NCBI GenBank assembly: GCA_047967505.1
Contig: CM106540.1
DNA: 64,000 nucleotides
Strand: one strand, 5' to 3'
DNA from: Dipteris shenzhenensis
Taxonomy: Eukaryota; Polypodiophyta; Polypodiopsida; Gleicheniales
Position numbers and translations under genes: made by a program. This document shows positions 1-12,033 of the stretch, piece by piece; positions within the stretch are counted from its first letter, which is position 1; the number at the start of each line of letters is the position of its first letter. Below the pieces are notes generated by a model. That model did no database searches and was not told the origin of the DNA. It saw only the letters and a program-made list of their open reading frames with translations.

Positions 1-125
1 CTGGATTCACTAGGTCCAGCACCAACTGCTTTTGCTGCTTCTTCTTCAGAGGCAAGATACCTTCTTCCAGGCCTTCTTTTCAGTGTCTTTAGCTTGGGCC
101 TTCCGGATGAGGTCAGACGCTTCAT
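1..125 (-). other. Partial open frame running off the left edge
   Basis: On the minus strand an ATG at 125 opens a frame of about 41 codons with no stop before the window edge. The peptide is rich in K, R, E and A, and I do not recognise it. A stop lies four codons upstream of the ATG, and an alternative frame also reads for about 28 codons. It could be the start of a real exon or chance. Nothing else is recognisable between 126 and 480. Confidence 0.2.
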
Positions 126-2734
126 CTCGCATGAAGATTATGAACAGTAAATGGAAGTACTAAAAAAGCAACAGTTTCCATAATCCAATCTTTATTATTC
201 AGAGCACATAGCCCTCCGGAACAAACACTCACTACAATAGAGCATTGAAGCTCTCAGAAACAGCAGTCTCTTCGTTTCTCTCCTCTCACAGAAGATTACA
301 TAGGCACATGGAGCCTCAGATACAAGTAATCACTCAGATCAATGTCTATAACAGTACATTCTCTCTTGCATACAACAATTGTGTACATGACGGTGATGTA
401 CTCGACATGGCCTCAGTACCTGTTAGGCACCCATGTCATTCCAATCCTCCTTTCAACTGACAACTCACACTGCTCTGCATCTGTCGACTGCATGGATCTT
501 TGAAGTTCAGTGCTAGTTGCATGGATTGCATCCCTCCAAATTACCCAGCGCAAACTGATGGATACACTGTTGATAAGATCAGGGAATGAGCATGTGCTCA
601 ACCAGTGTTGGAAACGCTCCTTCATGAGGGTATTAATCCTTTGCAATGATTTAACCACTCCACCTCATTCACTCTATGAGTCAATGGATGCATGCAGATC
701 AGGCCTTTGCCACAAATCACAAAGACAAAGGCGAAGGGGAGGGAAGAATTCCAGCAAGCCCAAGGATCCTCCTGGTACCTCATATTATTGTACCCCAACT
801 GATAGGAAGAAGAAAACAATGCGTTGTAATTAATGCAAGAAGCCAAGACATGACATCTTCAAGTGTCGAAAGCGCATTGCTTCAGAAAAGAAAAAACAGC
901 AACAAGGTCTCGCAGTTTAAAATGCATGGCTTACCATAAGCACAACCATGAGGCAGCCCATGTGGCTCATGATGAGTGGGCATTTGTTGTGACTTGCCAC
1001 TCAATCCTCAAAGCATGATGCTACATCGTCAGTTTCAAATTCTATGTCCAATTGGTTTTTTGATAGTGCTGCTTCTAAGCACATTACATCCTGGAAAAAT
1101 CTAGTTCAATCCTTGAGTGATGCACCTAAGGGGCGCATTGTCACGTGTGCAAACACTGCATCTCATCCCATGAGAGGATTAGCCAAGTGTAGGGGATGCA
1201 GTGACTCTTGTTGAAGTGTTATATGTTCTAGGTATAAAAACAACCTGCTTTCTAACTCAGCCATCTCCACAAATTGCTTCAGGGTTATTTTTTACGGTTA
1301 TCATTGTGCTATGGTACCTATAGAGTGCTTCATGGTACACTTTCAAGATGGCTATACCATCTTGATGCATATGAAGAACAGGCTGATACAAAAGCAAATG
1401 TAATTGTTGAATCTGTAATTATAGATACACACTTTGGCATGAAAGATCGAGACTTCTCCATTATGGAAGTTTGGTGAAAATGGACATTGTGGTAGACCTT
1501 CCACCAATGCATGCACTTATTAAACATGTCTATGAGGGCTGCTTGTTGAGTAGAATGCATCGGTTCTCATTTCCAAAAGATGGGACTCTTGATGAATCCA
1601 AGCAGTTGCATCTAGTGCATAGTGATGTATGCGGGCCATGCTGGCAGCATCATTTGGGGGCTATTTGTACTTTGTCACATCGGTGGATGACTTCACCAGA
1701 CATACTTGGGCTTATCCTTTGAAGTAAAATTCTCATGTCTTCTCTTGTTTCAAGCAGCTTCTTACAATGACTGAGAAAGAGAGTGGAAACATGCTCTTGA
1801 CTCTCTGCACTAACAAAGGGAGGCGAGTTTATGTCCCATGAATTTTCAGATTTGTTAGCAGCCCGAGGCATAATACATCAGTGCACAGTTCCATACACTC
1901 CAAACATAATGAAGTCATGGAGTGGAAGAATAAGACATTGATAAAAATGGCCAAATGCATTCTTAAGGGGAAGTCTTTGCCCGAAGAGTTTTGGTTGGAC
2001 ACAATTAGGTGTGACAACTATGTGCTCAATAGAGCACCCACACACACTTTCAAGACCATCACTCCTTATGAAGCATGGATAGGCCGGAATTCTGCGAGTT
2101 CACACATGGGAGAGTTTGGATCCTTGGCACGTGCACATGTTCCCTCTCACTTGAGCATAAGTTGGAAGATAAAGCAATCAAATGCATTTTCATTGGCTAC
2201 AGCTCACAAAGCAAAGGATACAAGTTGTATCAGCCTAGCACAGGCAAGAGTATCGTCAACATAGACGTGGTTTTTTGCTGAGAATGCAGCTTTACCTTGG
2301 CTGTTTAAAAAAGCCAACAATAGATGTGCTTGATTCTTTGCTGCCCCTCTTAGAGTCAAACACAGATGCGGATCAGATTTTGCAGGGTACAAATCACAAT
2401 GCTTCTCGCAGTTAACCCAGCCGCCTCATGATGCAAATGTTCAGCCTGATTTGCAGCCACCTGATGATCATGCTATTGGACAGGCAGTTGCAGAGGAGAG
2501 GGCTGTCATTAGACAACGAAAACCATCCCAAGGTAGCTCTTGGAGACGATCAGGGACAGCAAGCAAGCTAAGCCCTTGGCTGCCCGCACAAGAGGTTGTC
2601 GGAAACAAATGCATGGCAATTTGCTTGATGTTGCATTGATTGCCACTGCTTGCAATGCCATAAGGATGCCTTTGATAGCAAGGAATGGATGGATGCCATG
2701 AGAGTTGAAATTGATTCCATGGCTTACCTCAACA

Positions 2735-3478
2735 AAGTAGAGAAGATGGACGCCAGTAGGATATCACACAAGGCGATGGAAGCTAACGCCAGTAGGACAT
2801 CACACAAGGCGATGGAAGCTACGTAGACAATCGGTTGGCACAGAAAGGGGATGAAGTGGATGGAATCATGGGGTATAATAGTTGCTGATATACCCAAAGA
2901 TGCATGTGAGATAAGGGAGATTGTGACTCTAAAGATGCTACACAAACTCTGGCAAAACCCGGGAACAAAAATGCAGTTTTATAAGCAGGAAATTAAATCA
3001 ATGGATACCTCGGGGAAGACATTTCAACATATAAAAGGCATCTAATTTGCAAAATCAGAACTAGTCCACACGATCTTGAGATAGAGAGGGGTAGATAGGC
3101 AAGACCCACGATCCCCAGAGAAAGAATCTGCAAAATCTGCCCAACAGGGGAGGTGGAAAATGAATAGCATGTACTCCTGAGATGTAGAGCCTGCACACAT
3201 CACAGAAGGCTATAGGGACAGCAGAGATCTAAAAAGTCTGCTGGAGCAGCCAGCCAAAAAGCTAGGAAGCTACTTTAAGGAAATTACATCGCAACAAAGT
3301 ACTGGGTCTAGCACACAAGCTAGCCCAACAAGAACTCCATACATGATGAGTTTGTAATATTTTCTCTCACTGGATGTAAGGGATCTCTATTAGTTGATAG
3401 TGATCACCAGTCCCATAGATCCTAAAGCGTCTTACATGGACTTTAATACAATCATAACATATCATATCATTCATGCAA
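2735..3478 (+). mobile_element. Insertion with LINE-like zinc-binding remnant
   Basis: This segment separates two adjacent parts of the copia reverse transcriptase start (KEWMDAM before, NGTWELYDLP after), so it was inserted. A CAAA at each edge may be a short target duplication, but this is uncertain. Near 3120-3190 it reads ERICKICPTGEVENE, a stop, then LLRC. This resembles the cysteine/histidine tail of some non-LTR retrotransposon reverse transcriptases. An upstream frame (2851-3045) may be part of the same protein. The family is not identified. Confidence 0.4.
2751..2821. repeat. Tandem duplication, 36-bp period, two copies
   Basis: The units at 2751-2786 and 2787-2821 are nearly identical and begin cgccagtagga. 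On the plus strand they encode a repeated twelve-residue segment. Confidence 0.85.
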
Positions 3479-3630
3479 ATGGCACATGGGAGTTGTATGA
3501 TTTGCCAGCAAGCAAGCGTGCCCTCAATACTAAGTGGGTTTACAAGGTCAAGCGGAACAAAGACCAGCAAATTACAGCTTTCAAAGCTGATTTGCAGAAA
3601 TCATTTGGTAAGACATATATGGGCAGGTTA

Positions 3631-4433
3631 TGTTGGAGGTCAACATGTCCTGATGTCACCTCAGTGAGTGAGGACCTTGGGCGTGCCCGCCCAATGTGAG
3701 GCTAGGGTAAGAGGAGAGAGGGCCTGTGTTGTGGGTGTGCCTGCCCCCTGTGAGGGTGGAGTAGTGTAGGCCAGATATGCCCATGTGGAGGAGGATTGGG
3801 ACCCGATGGGGACCACTATGGTGGTGCGCCTCCTGCTGGTCAGCCTTGGATGCCAGCATTGCCTCTCTGTCAGAAGACCAGCCCCTACAAGCCCTTTATA
3901 GGCTGAGGTGGGCCGACCTGCTGGTCGGACACCTAGGCCTGTAGGACGGGTCATATGCAGGGGTGTCAGTCCTCCATATAGCTGGCCCTATATGGGGCAG
4001 GAGGTTGGCTGGTTGCAGTCGGCCCTTGAGGCAGGGGACCAGCCCCTTGTAGGTCTGTCTGCCAGCCCTTATAGAGGCTGAGGGGGTCAGCCCCCTAGCA
4101 TGTGCAGTCGGGCTAGAGGGCAGAGGGTACGGCCCTCCTTATAGGGCTTGGAGCAGCCCCTTGTGTGCTGGAGGGGGATCGGCCAGGTGGCCTGGTGGGT
4201 CGGCCCACTTGCAGGCTGGTCGGCTCTCCCACCTTGCTGACCGACCAGGGAGGGGCTGGGGTTATAGGCCCCCTCCTTGGTGTTTTGTAATCTCAGTGTT
4301 GAGATTGTTGAGCAGTCTTGTCCAGCTCTTGAGCAGCCTGTTGTGCAGAGATTTTCCCAGCAATAGAGGAGTTTTCTCTTGTTCTTTTCTCTCCCTCTCT
4401 CCATTTCTTTCCAGATCCGCTGCACTTCTCACA
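3631..4433 (+). repeat. LTR of element A (5' LTR)
   Basis: The segment starts TGTTGG and ends CTCACA, and the next bases (4434-4444, tggtatcagag) match the initiator-Met tRNA primer binding site. It is about 803 bp and rich in GGCC/CCGACC-type GC motifs, unlike the AT-rich flanks. It cuts the reverse transcriptase of copia copy 1. No matching 3' LTR was found in the window, so the target duplication could not be tested. Confidence 0.65.
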
Positions 4434-4930
4434 TGGTATCAGAGTCACAATTGGCTAGAGACCTGAGGTGTGGAGGGAGGGTTGAACCAGCATACAGAGA
4501 GGAGGTTTACAGTGCTGTTCGGAGGTGCCTTTGAGGAGAAGCGCCTGTGAGGAGTGGACTGTTCGGGTGCCCAGCAAGGGGTGACTTTGAAGGGTGTTTT
4601 CAGATCAGAGAGGAGGTGTTCCCGAAGGACACACAGCAAGTGAAGGTACATTTGGCTGTCGACCCCTTCATCCTCTTATCCAGCCCTCTCCTTTCTTCAA
4701 CCTTCCGTCCCCTTCTATCCCCATCCACCTTCTCTTTAGTTCAGCTATCTCCTCATTCTGACTTGACTACCCTGTCCAAGATGGCAGAGACCAAGGCAAA
4801 AATTCCAGTTTTTCCCTCCTTCCCGATCAATTTTCAACAGTTAGCGTGCCTCTACAAGTCCTCTGCTATGAACACTAGTCCACATTCATACAACGGGTAT
4901 GATGTAGCATGGGCACCACTATCCCTGCTA
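4434..4930 (+). mobile_element. Element A leader and start of gag
   Basis: A primer binding site at 4434-4444 is followed by a leader. An ATG at 4781 opens a frame beginning MAETKAKIPVFP, a plausible gag start. The frame is lost where the gypsy LTR begins at 4931. No further domain can be named. The rest of element A was not recognised after 12024. Confidence 0.5.
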
Positions 4931-5720
4931 TGTCACAGGTATCTGCAACCCGTGGCCATGCTGCTACTGCCAGCGCAGCAGCTATGTTAGCTGCTAGTGC
5001 AACAGTCACATCAGCAGCCATGCAGGCAGAACAGTACCACGCAGGCAATAGAACAGTGCCACACAAGCAGCAGGATAGTGCCATGCAGGCAGGCCATGTC
5101 ATCATTGATGTCAACAGTACCAGACTACCACGTGGCAGTTAGGCCATGTCAGCAAGCTGGTCAGTGCAGTCAGGCAGCATTAGGCTGGTTAGTGCAGTTG
5201 GGTAGCATCAGGCAAGCCTGACTTCCACGTGGCAGTCAGGCCACATCAGCAAGTTGGTCAGTGCAATCGAGCAATGCAGGCTACTGGTCCATGGGGATAT
5301 GACAACCAATCGGCCAGTTTAGGGCCCAAGGAGGCCTATAAAAGGCAACCCCTTGGCCCTCGTTCTTCATCCACTCCTACAGGTTCTAACCTTCAGCCAG
5401 GGCAAGAGAGTCTGCAGAGCCCAGCAGCCCCTTCCAGCCCTCCAGTTTGTTCTCAGCCCGGTTAGTCCTGGACAACAGTCTCTATGTCTCTTCGGTAGTG
5501 AGGGTTCTCCCTCCCTACAGTACTTGTTCTTTACAGTTGTATTCAGCCCTCTAGGCTAGACATTGTTCAGTTATTATTTTCCCTCTTCGGAGGCCCACTA
5601 TATTCTCTTCCTCTGATTCTCACACTCACTCCACAATTCCACTTGCGTTTTGAGTGCATTATTCTTTCAATTTGTTGTAGTGAGAAGGAGAGAGAGTGAG
5701 TTAGGCTATCTCCCTGTTAC
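4931..5720 (+). repeat. Gypsy B 5' LTR
   Basis: It starts tgtcacaggt and carries a TATA-like tataaaagg near 5337. It ends next to a worn primer binding site at about 5723-5733 (agtatcaaagc, two G-to-A changes from the usual ggtatcagagc). It matches 11579-12024 over most of that copy, and its last 190 bp resemble 51350-51537. The exact 3' end is blurred by the duplication at 5677-5855. Confidence 0.7.
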
Positions 5721-5855
5721 TTTAGTATCAAAGCTTAAGATTTTCTTTCCTAAGATATAGAGGGTCATCAGATGTAGTGAGAAGGAGAGAGAGTGAGTTA
5801 GGCTATCTCCCTGTTACTTTAGTATCAAAGCTTAAGATTTTCTTTCCTAAGATAT
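5677..5855. repeat. 97-bp tandem duplication across the LTR/primer-site junction
   Basis: The segment starting gtagtgagaagg at 5677 recurs at 5774, and the first 82 bp of the second copy match. Each unit contains the end of the LTR and the worn primer binding site. A third, 23-bp piece of the same sequence lies at 6124-6146 inside gag. Confidence 0.9.
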
Positions 5856-5910
5856 CAGTTTAAAGACCACCCCACTGTTTTATGGTACAAATAAGATCAG
5901 GAAAGGACAC

Positions 5911-7645
5911 CATGAGTACGAATGAGAAGTCCGACACGGGTGGGACTGAGGGATCCACTTCCCAAGCCCTACCACCATAGAACCTTGCAGAGGCTCCGAT
6001 ATTTGCCATGACGGCCATGATGCAGATGCAGCAAGAACAGTCTAAGAGTCTCTTTAAAGTTTAACCGCATGATTCAGCTCCAAAAGATGCGGGACGATCG
6101 TGAGCAAGCCACCAGAGAACGCAAGAGAGTGAGTTAGGCTATCTCCACACTTTGGAAGCCAAGGCACTCTGAGATTGCGAGGCTCAAGAGGCCAAAGAGC
6201 TCAAGGAGTGTACCGCTCGGGAGGAGAAGAAAGAAAGAGACCAGCAACTTCTCGTGTCTCTATTTCAACCACATGGAGAGGAAGGAAGGGAGAGAGTCTA
6301 GCAGCCCGTCAAAAAATCTTTTTTTGGAAGCTCAAATTTATTCGGTACGACGGTAACCAAGAACATTTCTTGTTGACTTCATGGCTCAATCAGTTTGAAA
6401 CTTATTTTGCAATTGTGCCTATGTACGACAACGAGCGGTGCATCCGAGCATCAATGCACCTCACAAGCGAGGCGATCACCTGGTGGTTCAAGTGGCAAAA
6501 GGGCCACTATGATGCAGACGAGGAGGCACCTCTTTATAGATGGACGAAGTTCGTGAAAGAGGTACAATCAACGTTCCTGCCACCCCAACACCTAAACAGG
6601 CTTCAGAGTCAGTTCTATGAGCTACGCCAGGGGGATACCAAGACAGTGAATCATTACGCCACCAAGTTCACTGAAGTGTTCGTGCAGTTGCAACTAGAGG
6701 AAATTAGAAGCTAAGCAAGTTTCTCCATAGACTACATTCAAACATCCAGTGGTACATTCGTAGTTTCAAGCCACGGGATTACGAGTGTGCACATGAGCTT
6801 GCTCAGAATTTTGAGCTAATGCACAAGGGTCAAGGATCCAAGCAGGTCAACAATAAGAAGCCCAAGACTCCCCATTAGGAGATGGTAGGAAGAACTCCGG
6901 CAATGGGCAACAAAAGAAGAACTAGACAGCGAAGGACAGCAATGGCTATGGCGGGTACTTGGATGCAGCGATTCGAGCTACCTATGCCAAAGAGAACCAA
7001 TGCTTGCATTGTCATGTGTAGGGACAGATTAAGCAAGATCACCCACACTTCAAGAAGCTCCAGGCAGGAGGAGTCACATCACATGGTTCATCTACTTCTT
7101 TGACACTAGCCAAGACTACCTCAGTCATTATAGAGGAGATCAAAGATCAGCAAAAGGGAGAGAGAACCACATCAGTTTCCCACTATGTTTTTGTTCTACG
7201 GCCAGATCAGTGGCCCAAAGGCCCTCATTCTCACAGATTCAAGGAGTTTTGAGGACATCATCTCCAACAAAGCTGCTCCGCGAGCCAGGTTGACTCTAAT
7301 CCCGATAGATACCATGGACTTGAATGGGCATTCATGGGACATCAGGTAGAGAGCAACATGGTGGCCGCATCAACCACTCTAAAGATAGCAATGTGGGTAG
7401 ATACCCGAACATTCAAGGTCGCACCAACTCATGCAACAGACATCATCTTGGGAGCCCAATGGTGGTAACACTTCGAAGTTCCACCTGACTATCAACACCA
7501 AGGTTTGAACCTTAGCATTCTAGACCAGGGGGTAAGTTTATTCCTTGGCTCAAGGATACTCTATTTCGCCCTTTGATTTCAGCAATACAAATGGCACGAG
7601 ATATCCACCGAGGAGATGAGGCATACATAGTCTACGTCAACTCGT
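5911..7645 (+). pseudogene. Gypsy B gag and protease remnant
   Basis: An ATG at 5911 opens a short gag start (MSTNEKSDTGG) that ends within 23 codons. The frame at 6310-6714 is a clear retrotransposon gag core, with LTSWLNQFE, AITWWF, and the LQSQFYELRQGDT / YATKFTEVF segment typical of gypsy capsid proteins. A zinc-knuckle-like CLHCHVQGQIKQDHP lies near 7000-7045. A protease-like stretch at about 7215-7480 includes DLNGHSW and ATDIILGAQWW. Stops and frameshifts separate all the parts. The solo LTR at 7646 interrupts the frame after the protease. Confidence 0.7.
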
Positions 7646-8840
7646 TGTTGGAATGGTCACCTCCCCATCTGTAAGCCCCCATATGAGGAGAGCATGGGGG
7701 AGGGAGACCTAGGGCAAGAGTTGCCACATGGGCATCTGTTTGGATGCCATGTGGGCAGCATGCCTAGAGGAAATAAAATGGAGAGGGGGCTGCCACATGG
7801 GCAGCACACAGGCTGTCATGTGGGCAGCCAGCTAAGGGAACACACCTGTAGTCAAGGTGGCTGCAACAGATGGCGCCAACAACAGGAGCAGATGGCGAGG
7901 CATTCAGCATCAGGATCTGGCCTGGAAGGGGTGGATCTGAACAGGCGCTGACATGGCGGGGGATGGAGCAGCACATGGCAGCCCATATGGAGGGCTGGTT
8001 GGGCTGGGCAAAGCCAGCCAACCAGGCCCTATCTAGGGCTGAGCCCTTGGCCAGCCAACCAGGCCCTATCTAGGGCTGGCCAAGGGCTCAGCCCTTGCAT
8101 GGAAGTGTGGGCCAAAGGCCCTAGAAAAGAGGGCCCCAAAGGGGCATTTATAGACAGACCAGGTCAGGGCCTGGTCGGCCTGTTTGGGTCGGCCATAGGC
8201 AGCCTGACTGGTCGGTTTTTTGCCAGCCCATTAGGGCCTATAAAAGGAGAGGTTTGATGCCTCACAATATATCCAGCAGCCAGCAATCCAGGAGGCAGAA
8301 AGGAGCAACAGGAAGCCACCCTCTGGGCCTGTATCCAGGAGGTGAGAGGGTGCTTGAAGGGCTGCAGACTTAGCCAGGAAGGGCTGGACCTTGGCTGTCT
8401 TCTAGGGCAGCAAGGTGCTGAGATCATCATACCTTCTGGAGCAGCCATTCACAAGCAGGTTGGAGCAGTGGAACAGCTATCTTGGGGCCTACATTCAGGA
8501 GGACCAAAGGGACCATCGTGCTGCAGACAAAGCTTGGCAGGGGCTGCCCACCTAGGCTGATTCACAGGCAGTAAGGTGGAGAAGAACACACTAGACGGAA
8601 AGTCTGGTGGGACTCTGGATCTATCTATTTTGTATTGTGTCCATAGTTTTGGACGGAAATATATTTTGGTGGTTTCTCTATCTGGCTGGTTCATTGTCTA
8701 TTGATAAGTCTGCACATCTATGTGATGCACATTAAGTAAAGAAGTTTGTGATTCCACATCCCACACGCACACTGTGTGAGCTCCTGGGCATTACTATAAG
8801 TCTTCCGCTGTGTGTACCCTCTGTTGGGTAATTTCTAACA
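7646..8840 (+). repeat. Solo LTR with CTCGT target duplication
   Basis: It begins TGTTGGAA and ends TTCTAACA (inverted termini). The 5-bp target duplication ctcgt is present on both sides (7641-7645 and 8841-8845). There is no internal coding region or second LTR. A TATA-like tataaaagg lies near 8239. This is the footprint of a full element reduced to one LTR by recombination. It is GC-rich, with repeated GCCAGCC/GGTCGG motifs. Confidence 0.85.
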
Positions 8841-8845
8841 CTCGT

Positions 8846-10200
8846 CCAATACCGACACTCAAGCCAAGACCCCCAAACAAGAAGCTTTGCTTCAATAGTA
8901 CCAAGACGTTTTCCTCAAATCGAGCCTTCCTCCACCTCTACCTCCAAGTCGGCCAAAGGACCATCGTATTGAGCCAGTTCTTGGATCATCACCTCCCAGC
9001 AAGCACCCTTGCCATCTCGGCAAGACGATGGAAGAGGAGCTTGACAAACAATTGCAGAGGTTGTTGTGGAGTGGTTTTATACACCCCAATAATTCACCGT
9101 ACGCAACTCCAATACTCTTTGTCAAAAAGAAGGATAATACAGCCCGGATGTGTGTGGACTGAACAAGCTGAAAATCAAGAGCAAGTTCCCCATGCCGAGG
9201 ATCAACTACATCTTGGAGCGCCTGAACGGAGCCAAGATGTTCTCAAAGATTGAAGTTAAGAGTGGGTACCACCAAATCCACGTTCGTTCACGAGCCGGAT
9301 ATATAGAAGACGGCCTTTCGCATAGAGAAGGCCCAGCATGAGTTCGTGGTGATGCCCTTTGTCTCACAGGGACACCCGTGTCATTCAATCACCTTTGATC
9401 GATAAGAGTTCTTTGAGTTCTTAGACAACATTCTGATTTTTTCAAAGGATCTTGCACAGCATGTGAAGCATTTTCGACAAGTCCCTCAACTGAAGGACAA
9501 TCAATTGTACATCAATGCCAAGAAAAGCAATTTTTTCTCGAAGGAAGTGGGTACATCATCACTCCGACAGGTGTTCGCCTGGACCCAGCCAAGGTAACAG
9601 ATGTAGTGGAGTGAGAGGTGCCTACCACAACTTAGGAGGTTCAGATTTTTATGGGTATTTGCCAGGCATACAAAAAGCATATCAGGGACTTGACAAAATT
9701 GCAATGCCCATCACCAACCTTTTACAGTAAGGCCACGACACACACCATCACCTTCACTTCAGTAGCTCAATCAGCCTTAGCCTAGTTGAAAGAGACAGTT
9801 ATCACATCTCCATGCCTAGCATTGGCACAACGGGATCAACCCTTCAATGTACAGACAAATGCCATCGATTATGCCATTGGAGCAGTCTTGGAGTAGGACA
9901 GCCACCTAGTTGCATTTGAGGGGCGCACGTTGATTCCAGTAGAGACCAAAGACTCGGTGTATGCCAAGGAGTTATATGCCACCATCATGCCCTACAGACA
10001 TGGAACATTTTTTTTATGGCCAAGATTTTACAATTCGCACATATTTTCAAGCCTTATGGTGGCTTTAGTCCATGCCAACCGCTCAATGGTCAGATTGCTA
10101 GACTAGATGGAGATAGAGTTTTTAGCAATTTGACAACACGATCCATTATCAACTAGGGTCAAAGAATGTCGTGGCAGACGCTCTCCATAGACGGGAAATG
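8846..10200 (+). pseudogene. Gypsy B reverse transcriptase and RNase H remnant
   Basis: Reverse transcriptase resumes directly after the solo LTR. Near 9085-9290 the frames give NSPYATPILFVKK-like, FPMPRINYILERLNGAKMF and SGYHQIHV motifs typical of gypsy RT. Near 9420-9600 they give NILIFSKDLAQHVKH and LYINAKKSNFF. RNase H-like sequence follows weakly to about 10200. There are many stops and frame changes. The catalytic aspartate box YVDD/YIDD reads only partially (FLDNILIFS). Confidence 0.7.
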
Positions 10201-10389
10201 GTCACTTCCATCTCCATGCAAAGATGTGCAACTAGTACCATACTGATCCAGATGTTCAGGTACAAAGTTATGCTTGATGACCAACCCAGTGACTATGCTG
10301 TACACAACGGGTGGTTGTTCTTCAAAGGATGCCTTGTGTGTTGCCCCCATATTGTGCTACCATCCTCTATGATATGCACGATTCCATAG

Positions 10390-11400
10390 CCGGCAGACGC
10401 AGAGGGGTTGCAAGCACTCTCGAGAAGATCGAGCACAAATTTTTCTGGCCACATTTTACAAAGTGATGTTCATCAGTATGTCTCTCATTGCCAGGTGTGC
10501 CAGCAAGTAAAGGATATCTCATGGGAAGCTACCAAGATTACTCCAACCCCTTGAGATTACAAAGCAGTCTTTTGAGCATATTAGCATGGATTTTGATACA
10601 AACCTTCCGCCAGCCATTGGTGTACTAGGAACACCATGTGCCTAACCATTGTGGACAAGTTTAGCAAATTTGTCATGCTTATTCCATGCAAGGGTACCCT
10701 CGACGCACAAGACACAGCTCGTCTTTTTCTCAAATGGTGGTATCCCATGTGTGGCATGCCTTGTATCACTGTACCCGACAGGGATTCCAAATTCACCAAC
10801 CACTTTTGAAAAGCCCAGTTCGACAACTTTGGTACCAAACTTAGTTTCAGTCAGAAGTCTGCAACCAGCTCTCGTTCAACATTCTAAATTGCTATGTTGC
10901 AGATGCTCAGTCCCCCTGGGTACCCCTAGTTCAAGGGATCCTGAACGACACCCATTCTTCCAGTGTGGGTCAAACTCCCTGTGAAGCAGCTTTCAATAAG
11001 AAACTCAAGTCCCTTCTCACCAAAACATCAGAGAAGGTATACAAGGCCGATCACATCACAAAGACCTATGAGCACATCGTGGAGTCACCTACCCAACACA
11101 AGACAACAAGCACCAGCGTGATGTGAGTTACAAGGAAGGGCAGTGGGTCTATCTCTGGATCATGAAGAAGGGCCTAAAGCAGATTGGGAAGACGTGCCCG
11201 AAGCTCTCTCATCGAAGCTTTGGCCCCTTTCCGATAATCAAAATTGTAAATGATGTGGCCATGAAGTTGTAGTTAGCTTCGACATGGACCATGCGACCCA
11301 TTTTTCATGTGTCATGACTCAAGCCGTATTTGGACCCAGCAGCAGTTCCAGATGTGGAGCATCCCCGAGGTAATTGAGCCTGAGCAGATCTTGCTTTATT
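10390..11400 (+). pseudogene. Gypsy B integrase remnant
   Basis: The integrase zinc-binding end (CQVCQQVK) lies near 10490-10515. The catalytic core is readable near 10640-10860 (TIVDKFSKFVMLIP, DRDSKFTNHF, FGTKLSFSQ). A C-terminal tail follows near 11130-11390 (SHRSFGPF-like, KPYLDPAAVPDVEH). Frameshifts and stops make it non-functional. It ends shortly before the polypurine run and the 3' LTR. Confidence 0.65.
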
Positions 11401-11578
11401 AGTTCAAGTGAGGGACAGGCAATTGACTATGCTTGTATGCAATGAGTGAAGTTCAAGCACAGGGGCTCCCACGAGGCACCATGGATGGAAGAGGATTTTT
11501 TCATGCATTATCCAGATCTCCTCACAGCATACAAGGAGGCCTTTTCCATACCGTGGTTCAAGTTTCAGCAAAAGGGGA

Positions 11579-12024
11579 TATCACGGGCATCTGCAGCACA
11601 TGGCCATGCTGGCTATTGCCAGCGCAGCAGCCACACAGGCAGCAGAACAGTGTCAGTGCCATGCAGTCAAGCCACATCATTGCTGAAGTCAGTACTACCC
11701 GACTGCCATGTGGCAGTCAAGCCACGCCAGTAGGCTGGTCGGTGCAGTCGCGCGGCATCAGGCTGCTCCTCGGTGGGGATATGACAGCCAGTCAGCCAAT
11801 TTAGGGCCTGAGGGGGCCTATAAAAGGCAACCCCTTGTCCCTCATTCTTCATCCAATCCTACAGGTTCCAACCTTCAGCCAGCAGCAACCCTTAGAGATT
11901 GGATCAGGACAGGAGAGTCTGCAGCAACCCAGCAGCCCCTTCCAACCCTCCTTCAGTTAGTTCTCAGCCCGGTTCGGTCTGGTACAGCACTTCGGTAGTG
12001 AGGGTTCTCCCTCCATACAATACT
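11579..12024 (+). repeat. Gypsy B 3' LTR, truncated
   Basis: It starts tatcacgggc (TG worn to TA) after the purine run aaaagggga and matches the 5' LTR through gtagtgagggttctccctcc. It is cut off at about 12024, where the tRNA-like sequence begins. Confidence 0.7.
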
Positions 12025-12033
12025 TGTTCTTTA

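Larger units (their letters stand above)
481..3630 (+). pseudogene. Decayed Ty1/copia polyprotein, copy 1
   Basis: A heavily mutated copia gag-pol can be followed in broken frames. A C-x2-C-x4-H-x4-C zinc knuckle lies at 825-866 with one internal stop. A protease site at about 1061-1075 reads DSAAS instead of DSGAS. The integrase entry segment at about 1540-1640 carries MHRF and LVHSDVCGP. The integrase C-terminal part lies at about 1881-2280 (LNRAPT, PYEAW). The start of reverse transcriptase lies at 3479-3630 (TKWVYKVKRN). The wording of these motifs matches the intact copia at 57382-61725, so this is an old copy of the same lineage. It is interrupted at about 2735-3478, and at 3631 by an LTR. 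No 5' LTR could be identified. Confidence 0.75.
4931..12024 (+). mobile_element. Decayed Ty3/gypsy element B
   Basis: Two related LTR copies (4931-5720 and 11579-12024) flank a degenerate gag-pol in the order gag, protease, reverse transcriptase, RNase H, integrase, the Ty3/gypsy order. Shared LTR blocks include the tataaaaggcaacccc promoter-like block at about 5337 and 11818. The polypurine run aaaagggga lies just before 11579. The 3' LTR is truncated, many stops and frameshifts are present, and a solo LTR sits in the middle (7646-8840). It is an old, inactive copy. Confidence 0.8.

Noticed and set aside
4926-4930. tgcta as the target duplication of gypsy B
   Set aside because: The 3' LTR end is lost, so no partner can be shown. 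A tgcta at 12082 lies within the tRNA fragment and is likely chance.
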